From Bacillota bacterium (GTDB lineage Bacteria > Bacillota > Clostridia > Christensenellales > Aristaeellaceae), in assembly GCA_023459275.1 (NCBI GenBank), contig JAEWVC010000034.1, positions 7,879-71,878 of the forward strand: a stretch of DNA of 64,000 nucleotides. Reading direction: 5' to 3'. The translations under genes were made by a program, and so were the position numbers. The notes under the pieces were generated by a model. That model did no database searches. It was given only the letters and a program-made list of their open reading frames with translations, and was not told where the DNA came from. Below, in pieces: positions 61,667-64,000 of this stretch (positions are counted from its first letter, which is position 1; the number at the start of each line of letters is the position of its first letter).

Positions 61667-62908
61667 GTGAATCCATTTCAATTGAAGCCCATGAACCTGA
61701 ACGACGGTTTCATGGACTGGTGCCAGATCTATCCCGCCCCCTACGACAAGAACGAGATCGACCCCTATACCAGGGACCGTGTGATTCTGATGAACGGCAC
61801 AGAGTTTGAGGCCGTGTGGTTCTCCCACCAGTTTTCACGCCATGAAAGCTGCAACGACCTGCGCCGGGAATTGGCCGTTGTGCGCAGGCAGGAGCAGCAG
61901 CAGCAAAAAAAGATCGCCAATTTGAAGCCGCTCAATGAAAACCTGCTGGAAAACACCATTGGCTACGAGCAATTGGCCGTGGACCTGACAGCCATCCTGG
62001 CCCAGTGCGAAAAGGACGCGTCTGTAAAATCCGCGCTGGACTTTGCGCTTTTGGAAGACTTTGACCACCTGTACCGCTACGCCGACCTGCTGGAAATGGA
62101 GCAGGGCACCAAGGCCGAAAAGCTTGTCGGCCATTATACCGAGGTCATGCCGGGCCGGCCCACCATCTCCGAGCACCGCTTCCCCTTCGACGCGCTGTGC
62201 GCCCCGGTGGATTTCAAGACGGCGGACACCGCCACCCGGCTGCATGTGGGCATCATCACCGCCGCGGAGCAGCAGACCATGAACTACTACATGAACGCCG
62301 GGCCCTTCTATACCTCCGATCTTGGCAGGCGGCTGTACCAGGAGATCGCGCTGATCGAGGAGCAGCACGTGACCCAGTACGGAAGCCTGCTGGACGTGAA
62401 GTGCACCTGGCTGGAAAGCTGGGTGATGCACGAATATACCGAGGCGTACCTCTATTGGTCCGTAATGCAGGATGAGACCGACCCCAACGTGAAACAGGTG
62501 TGGGAGCAGTGCTTTGATATGGAGGTCGCCCACCTTCACAAGGCTGCCCAGCAGCTTGCCCAGCGGGAGAACAAGCAGTGGCAGCAGGTGGTGGGCACCG
62601 GCGAGTTCCCCCAGCCGCTGAAGTTCAAGTCCAATATCGACTATGTCCGCAGCGCCCTGAACATGGTGGACTTCTCCGCCGAAAAGGAGGCCTTCAAGCC
62701 TGTCCATATGCTGCCCAAGGACTATGAGTTCTTCCAGTTCCAGAACAAGATGAACCATACCGTGGAGGATGTGCCCAGCCACAAGGTGATCGACATGTAT
62801 ATTCAGCAAAAAGGCCAGGACTACCGCTGGGAGACCGCGCCCAACCCCGTGCCCGGCCTGCAGAACCGCAAGGCCGACAATACCCGCGTAGGCAGGACCG
62901 TGCAGTAA
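61667..62908 (+). CDS. Ferritin-like domain protein
   Basis: 413 residues if translation starts at the GTG at 61667, which has AAAGGAG eight bases upstream; the ATG at 61661 is only two bases after it. The protein is almost wholly helical. Several E/H clusters are spaced as in diiron four-helix bundles: LEDFDHLYRY (about 130), AAEQQTMNYY (about 202), EEQHVTQYG (about 240), HEYTEAYLYW (about 265) and DMEVAHLHKA (about 290). No signal peptide. I do not recognise a named family; a diiron oxidase or a spore-coat-like role would both fit. It ends 17 bp before a remarkable homopolymer palindrome. Confidence 0.6.
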   Translation: MNPFQLKPMNLNDGFMDWCQIYPAPYDKNEIDPYTRDRVILMNGTEFEAVWFSHQFSRHESCNDLRRELAVVRRQEQQQQKKIANLKPLNENLLENTIGYEQLAVDLTAILAQCEKDASVKSALDFALLEDFDHLYRYADLLEMEQGTKAEKLVGHYTEVMPGRPTISEHRFPFDALCAPVDFKTADTATRLHVGIITAAEQQTMNYYMNAGPFYTSDLGRRLYQEIALIEEQHVTQYGSLLDVKCTWLESWVMHEYTEAYLYWSVMQDETDPNVKQVWEQCFDMEVAHLHKAAQQLAQRENKQWQQVVGTGEFPQPLKFKSNIDYVRSALNMVDFSAEKEAFKPVHMLPKDYEFFQFQNKMNHTVEDVPSHKVIDMYIQQKGQDYRWETAPNPVPGLQNRKADNTRVGRTVQ

Positions 62909-62925
62909 GGCGGAAGGACGGGATT

Positions 62926-62968
62926 GGGGGGGGGGGGGGGTTTTTTAAAAAAACCCCCCCCCCCCCCC
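62926..62968. repeat. G15-T6-A7-C15 palindrome
   Basis: 15 G, 6 T, 7 A and 15 C in immediate succession form a 43-bp near-perfect hairpin. It lies 18 bp after the stop of the ferritin-like gene and could act as its terminator, though the T-run is inside the stem. Long homopolymers are prone to slippage and to sequencing or assembly error. Confidence 0.75.
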
Positions 62969-62997
62969 ACCCTTCCCAGAAAACGTCATGCAGGAAT

Positions 62998-63320
62998 GGC
63001 ATATTGCTATGCCTCAGACCATCAACAAAGTCTAGCCAGTTTCTCGGGGATGCATTGAAGGGGTGGGACCCCTTCAATTGAAATCTTGCCGCCCGGCTTT
63101 GCCGGGCGCGCGGGGCTCCGAAGCCGAAGCGCCGCCAGTGGCGGAAGAAGCGAGGCGGAGGAGGCTGGCGAAACGAGCCATGCGAGCGGTAGTGAAGCAG
63201 GGCAACGAATGAGCCAGAGGGGAAGCGAAGCAAGCATTCCTTACGCTTTTCACCGCCCGCGGCCAGAGGCCGCAGGTGAAAGAGGCACTATTTTGACGGC
63301 CTGTGGCATATTGCTATGCC
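62998..63320. repeat. Hairpin-bounded repeat module
   Basis: Two 18-bp direct copies of TGGCATATTGCTATGCCT, each itself a hairpin (GGCATA/TATGCC), lie at 62998-63015 and 63304-63321. Between them are more stems: TTGAAGGGG/CCCCTTCAA (about 63057-63079) and GCCCGGC/GCCGGGC (about 63089-63105). No gene is seen in 62969-63380. Confidence 0.65.
63140..63235. repeat. Inverted copy of the repeat at 60020-60175
   Basis: Read on the minus strand it gives CTCTGGCTCATTCG, CTACCGCTCGCATGGCTCG and GTTTCGCCAGCCTCCTCCGCC, matching both units at 60020-60175. It lies inside the hairpin-bounded module. Confidence 0.65.
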
Positions 63321-63380
63321 TGCGATTTTTATGGAACCGCCCCTGTCCGCCCCTCATAGGATGCCTGGGGAGGGAGGAGT

Positions 63381-63638
63381 TTGAAGAGCCACTTGTTTAC
63401 CGATACCCAGGACTTTGACAGGCAATGGGCCTGCCCGCCGGACAAAATCTGCGTGTGCCTGCGGCTTGACAGGCAGTTTTATCAGGATTTGTGTTCCCTG
63501 GCAGCAACTGCCGGCATGACCACCGGGCAGTATATGGAAAAGGCGGTAAAGGCCTGGGAAGCCCTTTCGCGAAGCGGGCCGGGCATGGCCTCCGGTCCCG
63601 CGCCGCAGCCGGGCGGTTATTTGGGTCCCAAAAGCTAA
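63381..63638 (+). CDS. Small hypothetical protein
   Basis: 85 residues, TTG start with GGGAGGAG four bases upstream. The first half has three Cys (WACPPDKICVCLRL) and a helical segment FYQDLCSLAATAGMTTGQYMEK that looks like a ribbon-helix-helix or adaptor helix pair; the end is Gly/Pro-rich. A terminator follows. Family not recognised. Confidence 0.5.
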   Translation: MKSHLFTDTQDFDRQWACPPDKICVCLRLDRQFYQDLCSLAATAGMTTGQYMEKAVKAWEALSRSGPGMASGPAPQPGGYLGPKS

Positions 63639-63680
63639 CCGGACCAATTTCATCAAACGCAATGTGCTTGATAGCAAAAC

Positions 63681-63722
63681 GGCGCATGGCAGCCTGAAAC
63701 GCAAGCTCCCATGCGCCTTTTT
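63681..63722 (+). terminator. Terminator after the small gene
   Basis: GGCGCATGG (63681-63689) pairs with CCATGCGCC (63709-63717), followed by TTTTT. Confidence 0.8.
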
Positions 63723-63810
63723 CATAGGACCTGCAATGCCGGAATCCGAAAATGGGGATTCCAAAGGGGTATTGTTCCCACCCGGCTCAACCGCCGCCCG
63801 CGTATTTTGG

Positions 63811-64000
63811 GAGGCAGCGGGCGACTGATAGTCGCCCCTACGGCAGCACAGGTTTGTGCTTTTCTCCAAAATGGGTTCAGGAGGCAGCGGGCGACTGATA
63901 GCCGCCCCTACGGCAGCACAGGTTTGTGATTTTCTCCAAAATGGGTTCAGGAGGCAGCGGGCGGCTGATAGCCGCCCCTACGGCAGCACAGGTTTGTGAT
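63811..64000. repeat. 70-bp tandem repeat array running off the window
   Basis: Units begin GAGGCAGCGGGCG at 63811, 63881 and 63951, exactly 70 bp apart; the third is cut by the edge after 50 bp. Each has an inverted repeat of 8 bp arms around GAT, then CCTACGGCAGCACAGGTTTGTG and TTTCTCCAAAATGGGTTC (shown in two parts). There is no spacer variation, so this is not a CRISPR array. 63723-63810 shows no gene. Confidence 0.85.

Noticed and set aside
63811..64000. Possible CRISPR array
   Set aside because: The repeats are contiguous 70-bp units with no variable spacers and an internal covarying stem; a repeat-spacer pattern is absent.

Overview
The window comes from a Gram-positive, high-GC member of the Bacillota, most likely class Clostridia. 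This rests on the sigma-A promoters, the strong AGGAGG ribosome sites with frequent TTG/GTG starts, a YesM/YesN two-component pair, a DUF2232-rplI-dnaB cluster, a YhaM-type nuclease and a polA-coaE-lytic transglycosylase cluster. The first 21 kb is an accessory region built from several mobile elements. The rest is mostly chromosomal backbone.

Accessory region. 1-2.9 kb is the end of a prophage: the 3' end of a tail structural gene, a small virion-type gene and a large serine recombinase. 3.0-6.6 kb is AT-richer and carries a two-gene minus-strand Gabija defence system: gajA (OLD-type ATPase plus TOPRIM nuclease) followed by gajB (UvrD-like helicase), overlapping by 16 bp. Behind it lie a stranded C-terminal piece of a second serine recombinase and a beta-flower-type gene with a run of x-[ILV]-[KR] triplets. 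Two direct repeats of 60 bp (59/60 identical), both 3' parts of a tRNA with a CAC (Val) anticodon, lie at 7594 and 18676. They look like attachment-site scars. The 11 kb between them holds element debris (small conserved proteins, an IS3-type HTH protein, a decapitated SprT-like gene), a carbohydrate-uptake locus (binding protein, YesN/YesM regulators, two permeases, a DUF6259 glycosidase-like enzyme) and a sulfatase-like remnant. Just outside the second repeat is a Y-family polymerase plus YolD pair behind a consensus promoter and a perfect LexA box.

Backbone, 21-64 kb. Successive blocks are: housekeeping and small enzymes (MazG-like, ceramidase-like, DUF1801, CNNM/CBS protein, D-Ala-D-Ala carboxypeptidase, CapA); an orphan Cas6 beside an AT-rich gap; a TIM-barrel isomerase; rplS; three tRNAs (Leu, Gly, Gly); yqeY, malic enzyme, an RlmA-type methyltransferase and a polysaccharide deacetylase; an epimerase/TetR divergent pair with a candidate operator; a GH1 beta-glucosidase; an HTH plus kinase-LRR pair; DUF2232-rplI-dnaB-yhaM; a lipoprotein; a membrane-anchored acyltransferase; azlCD; a divergent M20 peptidase; pfkA; a peptide-type binding protein, lytic transglycosylase, coaE and polA; a lipoprotein, a GNAT enzyme and a ferritin-like protein.

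The intergenic gaps after 56 kb are rich in hairpin-forming repeats. These include a G15-T6-A7-C15 palindrome and a 70-bp tandem array that runs off the right edge and shows compensatory changes in its stem. No CRISPR array was seen. All family assignments were made by reading motifs, without database searches.
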